A stretch of 64,000 nt of DNA. Source: Nonomuraea thailandensis (GTDB lineage: Bacteria; Actinomycetota; Actinomycetes; Streptosporangiales; Streptosporangiaceae). Every line of letters begins with the position of its first letter. Positions within the stretch are counted from its first letter, which is position 1. The notes beneath the pieces were generated by a model. The model was not told the DNA's origin, ran no database searches, and was given only the letters and a program-made list of their open reading frames with translations. Below, one piece after another: positions 25,990 to 34,268 of this stretch. The DNA is taken from NCBI RefSeq assembly GCF_024172165.1, contig NZ_JAMZEB010000002.1:2253501-2317500 (forward strand), written 5' to 3'. Made by a program: the position numbers and the translations under genes.

Positions 25990-27449
25990 CCGTGCTCTCA
26001 CTGACCGTCTTCCTGCCGCTGCTGGCCGCCGCGCTGCTGGCCGTGCCGCGGCTGTCCGCCCGGTGGATCTGGGTGACCGCCGCGGCCGCCGACCTGGTGC
26101 TGGTCGTGGTCATGTGGCTCGGGTACGGCGGAGGGATCGGCTACGAGGAACGCCTTCGCTGGATCCCCTCCGTGGGCGCGGGCTACCACGTCGGCGCCGA
26201 CGGCCTGTCCCTGCCGCTGATCGCGCTCACCGCGGTGCTGTTCCTCGCCTGCGCGATCCACTCGTCGCGTCAGCAGGAGCGGCCGAGATCGTACGCCGCG
26301 CTCTTCCTGTTCCTGCAGACCGTCTCCACCGGCCTGTTCGCCGCCCTGGACCTGCTGCTGTTCTTCGTCTTCTTCGACCTGTCGATCGTCGGCATGTACT
26401 TCGTGATCGCCGGCTGGGGGCACGGCGACCGGGCCCGCTCGGCGCTGACGTTCTTCCTCTACACCTTCCTCGGCTCGCTCGCCCTCCTGCTCGGGTTCAT
26501 CGGCCTCTACCTCGGCAGCGACCCGCGCACGTTCGACATCGTCGAGCTCACCGCGACGCCTCCTCAGGCCGGCGCGCTGGTGCTGCTGGCCGTCGGCGTC
26601 GGCCTGGCGGTCAAGACGCCCACGGTGCCCTTCCACACGTGGCTGCCCCCGGCCCACACCGACGCCCCCGCCGCCGGGTCCGCCATCCTGGCGGGGGTCC
26701 TGCTCAAGATGGGGACGTACGGCTTCGCCAGGATCGCCATGCCCCTGCTCCCAGGACCGTGGCGGCAGTACGCCTGGGTGATCGTCGTCGTCGGCGTGGT
26801 GAGCGTCCTGTACGGCGCCCTGGTCGCCCTGGCGCAGCAGAACATCAAGCGGCTGATCGCCTACACCTCCGTCAACCACATGGGCTACATCGTGCTGGCC
26901 CTGGGCGCCGCCGGGCTCGTGGCAGGCGACGCGCAGGCCAGGCAGCTCGCGGTCACCGGCGCGGTCACCCAGATGGTCAGCCACGGCCTGATCACCGGCG
27001 CGCTGTTCCTGCTCACCGGCATCCTCTGGGACCGGGCGCACAGCTACGACCTCCAACGCTTCGGCGGGATCGCGGCGACAGCCCGTACCTTCACGCTGAT
27101 GACGGCCGTGGCCGCCTTCGCCTCGCTGGGCCTGCCCGGGCTGTCCGGCTTCATCGCCGAGTTCCAGATCTTCGCCGGCGTGATCGGAACGGGCCTGCCC
27201 GGCGCGGTCGTCGCCGGCGGGCTGAGCATCGCAGGCATCCTGATCACCGCCGCGCTGCTCCTCCGGGTCCTGCAGCAGGCCTTCCTCGGTCCTCCAGGTG
27301 AGCTGCGCGTGCCGGAGGCCCGGCCGTACGAGGTGGGCTCGATCGCCCCGCTGCTCGCCCTGTCCCTGGTGATCGGCATCCTGCCGCGCCGGCTGCTCGA
27401 GCTGATCGAGCCGTTCTCGGCGGCGCTCGTGACCTGGGTGAGCCGATGA
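25986..27449 (+). CDS. nuoM: NADH-quinone oxidoreductase subunit M-like
   Basis: A 487-residue antiporter-like subunit with about fourteen helices. The helix-7 Lys (AVKTPTVPFHTWLP), the HTDAPAAGSAILAG loop and the LLKMGTYGF segment are typical. The helix-5 position that is Glu in E. coli NuoM (WEMMLVPMYF) is Asp here (FDLSIVGMYF). GTG at 25986 overlaps the nuoL stop (GTGA). Confidence 0.93.
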   Translation: MTVLSLTVFLPLLAAALLAVPRLSARWIWVTAAAADLVLVVVMWLGYGGGIGYEERLRWIPSVGAGYHVGADGLSLPLIALTAVLFLACAIHSSRQQERPRSYAALFLFLQTVSTGLFAALDLLLFFVFFDLSIVGMYFVIAGWGHGDRARSALTFFLYTFLGSLALLLGFIGLYLGSDPRTFDIVELTATPPQAGALVLLAVGVGLAVKTPTVPFHTWLPPAHTDAPAAGSAILAGVLLKMGTYGFARIAMPLLPGPWRQYAWVIVVVGVVSVLYGALVALAQQNIKRLIAYTSVNHMGYIVLALGAAGLVAGDAQARQLAVTGAVTQMVSHGLITGALFLLTGILWDRAHSYDLQRFGGIAATARTFTLMTAVAAFASLGLPGLSGFIAEFQIFAGVIGTGLPGAVVAGGLSIAGILITAALLLRVLQQAFLGPPGELRVPEARPYEVGSIAPLLALSLVIGILPRRLLELIEPFSAALVTWVSR

Positions 27450-28831
27450 CCGGCATGAACGAGAACCCTCTCGACCTCCTGCCGGAGCTGCTCATCCTGC
27501 TGGGAGCGGTCGCAGGGCTGCTCGCCGGCCTCTTCCTGCCGCGACGGCGGCAACGGCTCGCGGGCCGGATCTGCGGGACCGCCCTGGTGGCGGCGCTGGC
27601 CGCCACCCTGGCCGCGGCCTTCCGCCCGGACCTGCCGGCCTTCGAGGCCTACTCGGTGGACCCGCTGACGCACGTGGCCAGAGCCACCGTCATCGTCGCG
27701 ACCCTGCTGGTCCTCGTCCTGACCGCCGGCTGGGCACGGGACCACCATCGCGAGGCCGAGCTGTACGTGCTCGTCATGCTCGCCGCGCTGGGCACCGTGA
27801 TCCTGGCCGGCGCCGGCGACCTGCTCGTCCTCGTGGCCGCGTACCTGCTGGCAAGCATCCCCGCCTACGCCCTGGCGGGCTTCGCCAAGGACGCGGCGGG
27901 CACCGAGGCCGCCCTCAAGTACTACCTGATGGGCGCCTTCCTCGGCGTGCTCATGCTGGCCGGCGTCACCCTGCTCTACAGCCTCGCCGGGACGACGGCC
28001 TACCAGGAGTTCGGCCAGGTCCGCAGCGGAGTGGCCGGGCTCGCCGTGGTGCTCCTGCTCGCCGGGCTGTTGTTCAAGGCGGGCGGAGTCCCGGCGCATT
28101 TCTGGGTGCCCGACGTGACCGAGGGCACCTCACGGGCTGTGGCCGCCTTCGTCACCACCGTCCCGAAGATCGGCGCCTTCATCGCCCTGCTCCGCCTCGC
28201 CTCCGAGGTCTTCGCCGGCCTGGACACCGGATGGCGGCCACTGATCGCGATCATCGCCACGGCCACGATGACCCTGGGCAACCTCGCCGCCTTCCACCAG
28301 GACAACGTGCGACGCCTGCTGGCGTACTCGACCATCAGCCAGGCCGGCTACCTCCTCATCCCGATCGTCGTGGCCGGGCGCAGCGAACTGGCCGAACCGG
28401 CACTGCTGTTCTACGTGGCCGCGTACGCGATCACGAACCTCGGCGCCTTCGCGGTGGTCCTGGCCGCCGGCAAGGATGTGCTGGCCGATTACGCCGGGCT
28501 GGCGCGTTCCTCGCCCGGCCTGGTCCTCGCCCTGATCGTCTGCCTGCTCGGCCTGGTCGGCACGCCGCCCACGGCGGTCTTCGTCGGCAAGGTGCTCGTC
28601 TTCGCCGCCGCCTGGGACGGCGGCTACGCCTGGCTGGCGGTGGTCGCGGTCGTCAACACCGTGGCGAGCGTCTTCTACTACCTCCGCTGGATCCGGCCCG
28701 CCTTCCGGCGCGGCGGCACGGCCGCCGTCACCCGTACGGCGACGTGGATCGCCTACGTGGCCGCTGCTGTCTCCCTGCTCCTGGGCGCGGGCAGCGGCGC
28801 CGTGCTGGCCGGCATCTCCTACGGCTCGTAG
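27446..28831 (+). CDS. nuoN: NADH-quinone oxidoreductase subunit N-like
   Basis: A 461-residue antiporter-like subunit with about fourteen helices. EAALKYYLMGAF, FKAGGVPAHFWVPDV and NVRRLLAYSTISQAGY are family signatures. At helix 5, where other NuoN proteins have a Glu (VALEVLSLPLY-type), this one reads VAAYLLASIPAYAL with no acidic residue. ATG at 27446 overlaps nuoM. Last gene of the operon; about 100 bp follow before the convergent gene. Confidence 0.93.
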   Translation: MTGMNENPLDLLPELLILLGAVAGLLAGLFLPRRRQRLAGRICGTALVAALAATLAAAFRPDLPAFEAYSVDPLTHVARATVIVATLLVLVLTAGWARDHHREAELYVLVMLAALGTVILAGAGDLLVLVAAYLLASIPAYALAGFAKDAAGTEAALKYYLMGAFLGVLMLAGVTLLYSLAGTTAYQEFGQVRSGVAGLAVVLLLAGLLFKAGGVPAHFWVPDVTEGTSRAVAAFVTTVPKIGAFIALLRLASEVFAGLDTGWRPLIAIIATATMTLGNLAAFHQDNVRRLLAYSTISQAGYLLIPIVVAGRSELAEPALLFYVAAYAITNLGAFAVVLAAGKDVLADYAGLARSSPGLVLALIVCLLGLVGTPPTAVFVGKVLVFAAAWDGGYAWLAVVAVVNTVASVFYYLRWIRPAFRRGGTAAVTRTATWIAYVAAAVSLLLGAGSGAVLAGISYGS

Positions 28832-28930
28832 CGGCAGGGCTCGCCGGAGGCGCGTCGCGGCGGCCCAGGCTGAGCGGCTGCGACAGTCAGGGAGGACCAG
28901 GACGGCGCCGTGCACAGCGCCTTGGCCGCG

Positions 28931-29773
28931 TTACCCGGAGTTGTGGGCCGCAGCCCAGGGCATCAGCTCGGCTACCACTTGCTTGCTCCAGGGGCGTACC
29001 AGAAGGCGCAGTTCTTGACAGCGCTCGTCGCCGAGTGCGGCGTAGGGGGCCCTGGCCATCCGGTCGGTCGCCTCTTCGATCGCCTCACGTTCCCTGCGGC
29101 CCTGCGCGGTCAGTGCGCCGTCACGGAGCCAGCCGCGCTTCTCCAGTCCGCTCACAGCGGCCGCCCAGCCGGTCTCGGTCCAGCCGCGGGTGACCCGGAG
29201 CGTCTCGGCCGGGACGGCGCCCGTGGCGGCGTGGGAGACGAGGGCTTCGATCCCGCTGAGCCCGGCGGCCAGCAGGGCGGCCAGATGGCCGTCACCGCGA
29301 AACTCGCGCAGCAGGGTCTGGGCATGCCAGAGAACCAGGTGCGGAGCGTCAGGCCATGGCAGTGCGGTGTGCGCGGCATACAGAGGCCGCCCGCTCAGCT
29401 CGTCTGAGATCGCTTGGGCTGCCCCCCGGGCCAGCGCGGCGGCACGGGCCATCTCCGGCGAGTCAACTGCGTCGCCGAGCACGCGGCGCAATGTCGTATC
29501 GACTGCGTCGAGCCGGGCGTCGAGGATCTCGGCGGGGGATGCGATGTGCCATGCGGCCGGAATCGCCTGACGGATCACCTGTGGATCGAAGTTGTAGAAG
29601 GTGGCGATCACCGCCTCCGCGGTGACCGGGCCGAGTGCGGCCGCCCGGGATGCGAAGTATCCCATCCGTCCGGTCAGTCCGAGCTGTTTGTACGCGGCAT
29701 CCGCCTCGGGGGAGAAGTAGATCATGCCGTGCAACGGCTCCAGCGTTCGCCAAGTGAGGCGTTCCAGCGTCAT
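28931..29773 (-). CDS. SCO6745-like conserved actinobacterial protein (winged-helix C-terminus)
   Basis: A 280-residue protein that I recognise as the SCO6745 type, common in actinomycetes and of unproven function. It begins with the characteristic TLEPLHGMIYFSPEA; the second half (residues about 185-260) resembles a MarR-like winged helix (VTRGWTETGWAAAVSGLEKRG and LTAQGRREREAIE). ATG at 29771-29773; a palindrome lies just upstream (29782-29803). It converges on nuoN and is probably monocistronic. Confidence 0.82.
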   Translation of the reverse strand: MTLERLTWRTLEPLHGMIYFSPEADAAYKQLGLTGRMGYFASRAAALGPVTAEAVIATFYNFDPQVIRQAIPAAWHIASPAEILDARLDAVDTTLRRVLGDAVDSPEMARAAALARGAAQAISDELSGRPLYAAHTALPWPDAPHLVLWHAQTLLREFRGDGHLAALLAAGLSGIEALVSHAATGAVPAETLRVTRGWTETGWAAAVSGLEKRGWLRDGALTAQGRREREAIEEATDRMARAPYAALGDERCQELRLLVRPWSKQVVAELMPWAAAHNSG

Positions 29774-29781
29774 GCTGGCGA

Positions 29782-29803
29782 AGATACCGACCGGTAGGTA
29801 TCT
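29782..29803. promoter_or_regulatory. 22-bp palindrome, TetR-type operator candidate
   Basis: Perfect 7-bp arms AGATACC and GGTATCT flank the centre GACCGGTA, itself containing ACCGGT. It lies 9 bp upstream of the ATG of the SCO6745-like gene, where it would overlap the start of its transcript. The shape (ATACC-N8-GGTAT) is typical of TetR-family sites. No TetR gene lies next to it, so the regulator would act from elsewhere. Confidence 0.5.
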
Positions 29804-29864
29804 AGTCCACCCGTCTTGAATCCGATCTCATAGCCGGACGAGGCGCGCTGACGATCTGCCTGCC

Positions 29865-32543
29865 TCAGGAGCCCGGGGTCAGGCCGGACAGCAGGTCGGC
29901 GGCGTCCAGCAGGCGGGCCTCACCCAGGGCGTGCGGGTACAGCGCGTACGCCTGCGCCCCCGGCAGCTCGACGTCGCCCGACACCAGCGCGGCCAGCTCC
30001 ACCCCGTCCAGCGGGCCGACGAACGCGGGGGCGTCGGCGCGGGCGGCGAGCCGGGCCGCGAAGTCCGGCACGTCCTCGCCCGGACGGCGCTCGTAGCGGG
30101 CCAGGGAGCCGTCGCGGCGGCGCACCACGACCTCGGCGGCGCGGGCGGCGGCGTGCCAGCACCCGACCTCCCACATCGTCACCCGATGCTCGAACGCGCT
30201 CTCCAGGGCCGCGCCCACCGCGGCCAGCTCGTCGGCACTGCCCGCCACGTTGTGGCCGTAGCCGGTGGCCGACAGGTTGAGGTCGGCCCAGCGGGTCGTC
30301 CGCGTCCAGAGGTCGGCCACCAGCGGCACGAGGATCTTCGCCGCGCCCGCCAGGTCGAACCGCTGGCGCACCGCCACCGGGTCGAACAGGCCCCGCGGGC
30401 GTTCCATGAAGCCGGCGAAGCCGCGTACGAGCTCGTCGAACGGCACGTCGTTGTAGCTGAACACGACCGGCACCAGGTAGCGGGCCCGCAGGTTGCGCAC
30501 GTTCACGTCGATGAACTCGGACGCGCCGAGCGGCTCGGGAGCCGAGGTCAGGTCGCCGGAGTGCGTGAGGCCGTTGCCCAGCCGCAGCCGGGTGTAGTCG
30601 CACAGGCCCGCGAACCTCCAGCCGTCGTCGTAGACGGCCACCGAGAGGTCCAGGTCAACCCGGGTGCCCGGCGGCTCGGCCCAGTGCAGGAAGAAGCGGA
30701 GCCGGTCGGCCTTGGGGATGGGCTGGACGCTGCCCCTGACGAGCCGGACCAGGGCCGCGCCCGCCGTCCGCTCGGACGTGGGCGCGACCAGGTCGGCGAG
30801 CCCCTCGTCCAGCAGCGCCCGGCGCAGCGGCGGCAGCTCGCCGGCCCGGCGCAGCAGCTCGGCGGTCAGAACGCGCTCGGCGGTCAGCACCACCTCGTCG
30901 GGCAGCGCGGGCCGGTCGTCGGGGACCGTCCACATGCGCGCGGTGCCGCCCCTCGGCAGGAACAGCCGCGCCCCGCCGGGCGGCGTCCTGACCTGCCCGA
31001 GCACGGCCAGCAGCACCCCGGGCGCGACGCCGCGTACGGCCTTCTCCAGCACGCCCAGCGGATCCGCGCCGGACGCCGCCGGCGCCCCGGCCTCGCCGGG
31101 CGCCCCCGGCGGTGCGGCCTCCTCGGGCGCGACGGCGGGCGTCGCCGGGCCGGCGCCGCTCTTCACCCTCGCCCCCGTCCCCGCCATCACCCGCACCGGC
31201 GGCGGCCCCGACGGGACGGGCGCGTACGTCAGGCGCAGGAGATGGGACAGCCGGCGCAGGAGCTCCCCGGGCCGGCGGCTCAGCAGGGCGGTGGCCTCGG
31301 CGTGACGCCCTTCGGCGAGCGCCTGCTCCACCCGGCTCGCGAACGTCCGCATCCGCACCCGCCCGTCCCGCACCTCCACGTCACGATGGCCGCCGGCGCG
31401 GGCGAGCAGAGCGCGGCCGAAGGGCGTGTCGGGATCGAGCCGGGTGCCGCGCAGCGCGGCGAACGCCAGCGCCGCCTCGGGGAAGCGAGCATGGTGCTCG
31501 TGCGGGTGCAGCACCTCGGCCATGCGCTTCCACTGCTCGCGGTACCGCAGCAGGTCTTCGAGCAGGTACGGCATCGCGTCCAGGCGCGCCAGCACCGCCC
31601 GCCGCACCGCCCTGGGCAGCGACCGGCGGCGCTCGGGCACGACCCGCAACCCGGGGTCGGCGTCCATCAGCGCGTACAGCACGCGCAGCACGTCGGTCGC
31701 GGTGCCGGCGTGCCGGTCGAGCAGCTCGTGGTCCGCCCCCTTGCGCAGCGCCCACGCCACCACGGCGGCGAGCGTCTCCTTGACCGGGATCGGCTCGGAC
31801 AGCCACGAGAGCGACCGCGGCCACTGCTCCTCCAGCAGCCGCTCCAGGTCGGCGCGCTCGTGCGGCGGCATCGGCGTGCGCCGCGCCAGCAGTTCCGCGG
31901 CCAGCTCGCGGCACGTGCCGGCCGGGTCGGCGCACAGCCGCAGCAGCACGGTCGACATCACCGCGTCCCTGGTCGGCGTGATCTCGCGCTCGGAGGGGAC
32001 GAGGAAGGGGTCGCCGGGGTCGATGCGGCGGTGGCAGATCGGGCAGGCGCTGAAGTCGGAGCCGTCCCAGCACGTGCGGCACACGAGGTGCGCGCACGGT
32101 GAGACAGGGTGCACGGTGCCGGACTCGCCGCACGACACGCAGGGCCGCTCAGGGTTCTGGAGGAGCAGGGCGAAGACGCGGCGGACGTAGAAGTCCGTCG
32201 TGTCGGCAGGCACGCTCTCCGGAAATTTCCGGAACAGGGGGACGTGGGAGTCGTTCGCTCCCAGCTCCTCGCGCAGGCTGTGCAGCAGTCGCCGTCCCAC
32301 GATCGTCAGGTCCGTCACGCTCAGCCCGCACAGCTCCCTGTACAGCTCCCCGGACACCACGAACCCGAGCTGCAGCAGCTCGAACTCCAGCGCCGCGACC
32401 CCCGACGGCACGCCGGCCGGCACCATGCCGAGCCTCTTGGGCAGCTTGCCGACCGGCGGCGGCAGGCGGCGGTCGGCGGCCAGCAACCCGGGCGCGACCA
32501 GCCTGCGGCGGCGCAGCAGGATCTCTCCGGAACCGTTCACCAC
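29865..32543 (-). CDS. RING-finger protein of the MXAN_6230/SCO0854 type with TerD-like domain
   Basis: An 892-residue protein. Residues 135-170 form a C3HC4-type RING-like zinc site: C135, C138, C150, H152, C155, C158, C167, C170. RING fingers are rare in bacteria; this arrangement matches the SCO0854-type family I know by name only. Around residues 615-735 a TerD-like domain is visible (VDLDLSVAVYDDGW, GLTHSGDLTSAP, GASEFIDVNV), the calcium-binding fold of tellurite-resistance/stress proteins. Helical, Leu/Arg/Glu-rich sequence lies between. No ubiquitin system is evident nearby. GTG at 32543 (or 32540) follows GGGGGT. The coiled-coil gene at 33093 lies divergently; their products may work together, which is inference. 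Confidence 0.85.
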   Translation of the reverse strand: MVNGSGEILLRRRRLVAPGLLAADRRLPPPVGKLPKRLGMVPAGVPSGVAALEFELLQLGFVVSGELYRELCGLSVTDLTIVGRRLLHSLREELGANDSHVPLFRKFPESVPADTTDFYVRRVFALLLQNPERPCVSCGESGTVHPVSPCAHLVCRTCWDGSDFSACPICHRRIDPGDPFLVPSEREITPTRDAVMSTVLLRLCADPAGTCRELAAELLARRTPMPPHERADLERLLEEQWPRSLSWLSEPIPVKETLAAVVAWALRKGADHELLDRHAGTATDVLRVLYALMDADPGLRVVPERRRSLPRAVRRAVLARLDAMPYLLEDLLRYREQWKRMAEVLHPHEHHARFPEAALAFAALRGTRLDPDTPFGRALLARAGGHRDVEVRDGRVRMRTFASRVEQALAEGRHAEATALLSRRPGELLRRLSHLLRLTYAPVPSGPPPVRVMAGTGARVKSGAGPATPAVAPEEAAPPGAPGEAGAPAASGADPLGVLEKAVRGVAPGVLLAVLGQVRTPPGGARLFLPRGGTARMWTVPDDRPALPDEVVLTAERVLTAELLRRAGELPPLRRALLDEGLADLVAPTSERTAGAALVRLVRGSVQPIPKADRLRFFLHWAEPPGTRVDLDLSVAVYDDGWRFAGLCDYTRLRLGNGLTHSGDLTSAPEPLGASEFIDVNVRNLRARYLVPVVFSYNDVPFDELVRGFAGFMERPRGLFDPVAVRQRFDLAGAAKILVPLVADLWTRTTRWADLNLSATGYGHNVAGSADELAAVGAALESAFEHRVTMWEVGCWHAAARAAEVVVRRRDGSLARYERRPGEDVPDFAARLAARADAPAFVGPLDGVELAALVSGDVELPGAQAYALYPHALGEARLLDAADLLSGLTPGS

Positions 32544-32724
32544 ACCCCCGGAAATCTCGGAGGCCGCGCGGGGGAGCCCGCGCGGCCTGCTCGTGACGGA
32601 GAGCGGGCACGCTGTTCATTCTGGAAAGGAAAGAGAAGGAAGCACACCCAGGAGCCGTCTGATCGGCACCTTACTTGCTCGGCTCCGGAAATGCCGCACA
32701 TTTTCCGGCCTGCCCCAGGGCGCC

Positions 32725-32934
32725 ATGGGGGAACGGGGGATCGGCGTCGGGCCGCGCGGCCTCAGGGTCATCGAGCGGCTGCTGATCCGGCTGCGCGACC
32801 CGGACGACGACGTCACGATCTGGACGTCACGATCTGGACGTGTCGACCCGGCGGGGCACGGCGACGGGCGCGTGCGGCGGCCCGATCAGCCCGGCCTGGT
32901 TCTCCACGATCACGATGGTCACGCGGGCACAGAC
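32725..32934 (+). pseudogene. Remnant of a FAD/NAD(P)-binding protein (PF13454-like)
   Basis: About 70 codons resemble the N-terminus of FAD/NAD(P)-binding proteins of the GxGPRGLxxLERL class: GIGVGPRGLRVIERLL, then VDPAGHGDGRV and RRPDQP followed by a run ending DHDGHAGT. Homologues would continue for several hundred residues; nothing follows here. A 14-bp tandem duplication (32809-32836) falls inside it. It lies between the RING gene and the coiled-coil gene and looks like an eroded gene start. Confidence 0.45.
32809..32841. repeat. 14-bp tandem repeat, 2.4 copies
   Basis: GACGTCACGATCTG occurs at 32809-32822 and 32823-32836 with no change and begins a third time (GACGT). It contains the palindrome GACGTC. 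It lies in the eroded FAD/NAD(P)-binding fragment. Further on (about 32971-33030) the DNA is built of GGGTC/GGGACC-like pentamers, a low-complexity stretch. Confidence 0.85.
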
Positions 32935-33092
32935 GCTCACCGCGCTCACCGCCGATGGCCGGAGCCGGGACCGGGACCGGGGTTGAGGTCGGGATCGGGT
33001 CGGGGTCGGGGTCGGGGTCGAGGTCGGAGCCGAAGGAGGCTGAGGCACCGGGAGCCCCGGAACGTCCGGTCCGGCCCGTTCGTCGTCATTGC

Positions 33093-34034
33093 GTGACCCT
33101 CTTCTCCGGGCTTGACGAGCGGCTGCGCGAGGCCGCCGCCAGAATGCACCGCGCCGAGCACGTCCGGCGCCTGCGTGAGACCACCGCGCAACAGATCGAG
33201 GACGTCCGTAGCACCCTGGAGGATCTGGAGGTCGAGCTGGCCAAGGAGGAGCGTGACGTCGCCCGGCTGGAGGGCGGGCTGTCCGCCGTCCTGGCCCGCA
33301 TGCTGGGCAACCGCGAGGAGCGGATGGAGCGCGAGCGCGCCGAGGCGATCGTGGCCAGGGAACGCGTGGACGGTCACCGGGCCCGGCTGGCGCAGCTCGA
33401 AGCCGATGCGGCGGCGGCCGCCGCCGAGCTGGCCGTCCTCGACCCCGCATCCCGGGAGTATGCCCGGTTGCTGGCCGAGAAGGAGCAGCAGCTCATCCGG
33501 AGCGGCGGCCCGGGCGCGCGTGAGCTGGCCGACCTCGGCGCCGCGCTGGACCGGTCGAGCGCGGAGCTGCGCGAGTGTGAGGAGGCCCGCCAGGCGGGGC
33601 GGGGCGCGCACGAGGCGCTCGCCGTCGTGCTGCGCTTCCTCGGCTCCGCCAGGAACGCCTCCACCTTCGACGTGCTCGGCGGCGGCCTGCTCGCCGACGC
33701 CTTCGAGCACGACAGGCTGACCAGCGCCGACAAGGCCGCCTGGCATGCCCAGCGGGCCTTGGACGTCTTCGCCCGCGAGCTGGCCGACACCGGAATCGCG
33801 GCCCGGCCGGTGATGCCGAAAGTGGACACGCGGTGGTTCGTGGACTCCTTCTTCGACAACATCATCAGCGATGTGCTCAAGCATCAGCGCATCGAGAAGA
33901 CCAGGGCCGAGGTGAAGACGCTGGCGCAGTGGGTGCACGACACCGAGGCCTGCCTGGAGGAGCGCCACGCCCAGCTGCTGGCCGAGCACTCTCAGCTGCT
34001 GACCAGACGCAGGGAGCTCCTGCGCCCCGCCTAG
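33093..34034 (+). CDS. Coiled-coil protein, function unknown
   Basis: A 313-residue protein beginning VTLFSGLDERLREAAARM. Residues about 10-175 are heptad-rich, charged alpha-helix (QQIEDVRSTLEDLEVELAKE, RERVDGHRARLAQLEADA) with little else; residues about 185-265 are a mixed globular stretch (FLGSARNASTFDVLGGGLL, KVDTRWFVDSFFDNI) and the tail is again helical. The pattern recalls hypothetical proteins next to SCO0854-type RING proteins. No membrane segment or signal is seen. Start: GTG 33093, chosen because the coiled coil follows at once; a clear ribosome site is absent, so the start is uncertain. It is transcribed away from the RING gene. Confidence 0.75.
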   Translation: MTLFSGLDERLREAAARMHRAEHVRRLRETTAQQIEDVRSTLEDLEVELAKEERDVARLEGGLSAVLARMLGNREERMERERAEAIVARERVDGHRARLAQLEADAAAAAAELAVLDPASREYARLLAEKEQQLIRSGGPGARELADLGAALDRSSAELRECEEARQAGRGAHEALAVVLRFLGSARNASTFDVLGGGLLADAFEHDRLTSADKAAWHAQRALDVFARELADTGIAARPVMPKVDTRWFVDSFFDNIISDVLKHQRIEKTRAEVKTLAQWVHDTEACLEERHAQLLAEHSQLLTRRRELLRPA

Positions 34035-34268
34035 CCACTCGTCGAGACCTCTACAAGGGCAAGGTCCTCGGGCGTCCGGCGAGTGCGTCACGGAGATCTC
34101 CGGTGCAGTCAGTCGCTGCTGAGCACGCTGGTGTTCTGGCAGGCGGCCGGACGCCACTGGGCCAACGTCCTGTGCGCTGACGAACGGTCACGCCCGTGAT
34201 GGCGGTCACCACGACGATGCCGTAGTCGGGCCGATCCCGCGGCGGCCTGCGCCGGAGACGGGGCACGG
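34035..34268. other. Intergenic stretch between the convergent coiled-coil and MFS genes
   Basis: About 230 bp. Short frames on both strands exist, one on plus containing LLSTLVFWQAAGRHWANVLC, which looks like protein sequence but has no start and stops at 34200. It may be a scrap of a lost gene; I cannot name it. Confidence 0.35.

Noticed and set aside
29931..32102. A 723-codon plus-strand frame opposite the RING gene
   Set aside because: No motif, no ribosome site, and the minus strand shows zinc ligands and TerD-like sequence.
32944..33092. Frame reading GIGSGSGSGS as a protein linker ahead of the coiled-coil gene
   Set aside because: It stems from pentameric GGGTC-type repeats; no homology or start codon supports extending the coiled-coil protein upstream.
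34051..34268. Possible transposase or integrase scrap between the coiled-coil and MFS genes
   Set aside because: A short protein-like stretch is present, but no terminal inverted repeats, target duplication or catalytic motif could be seen.
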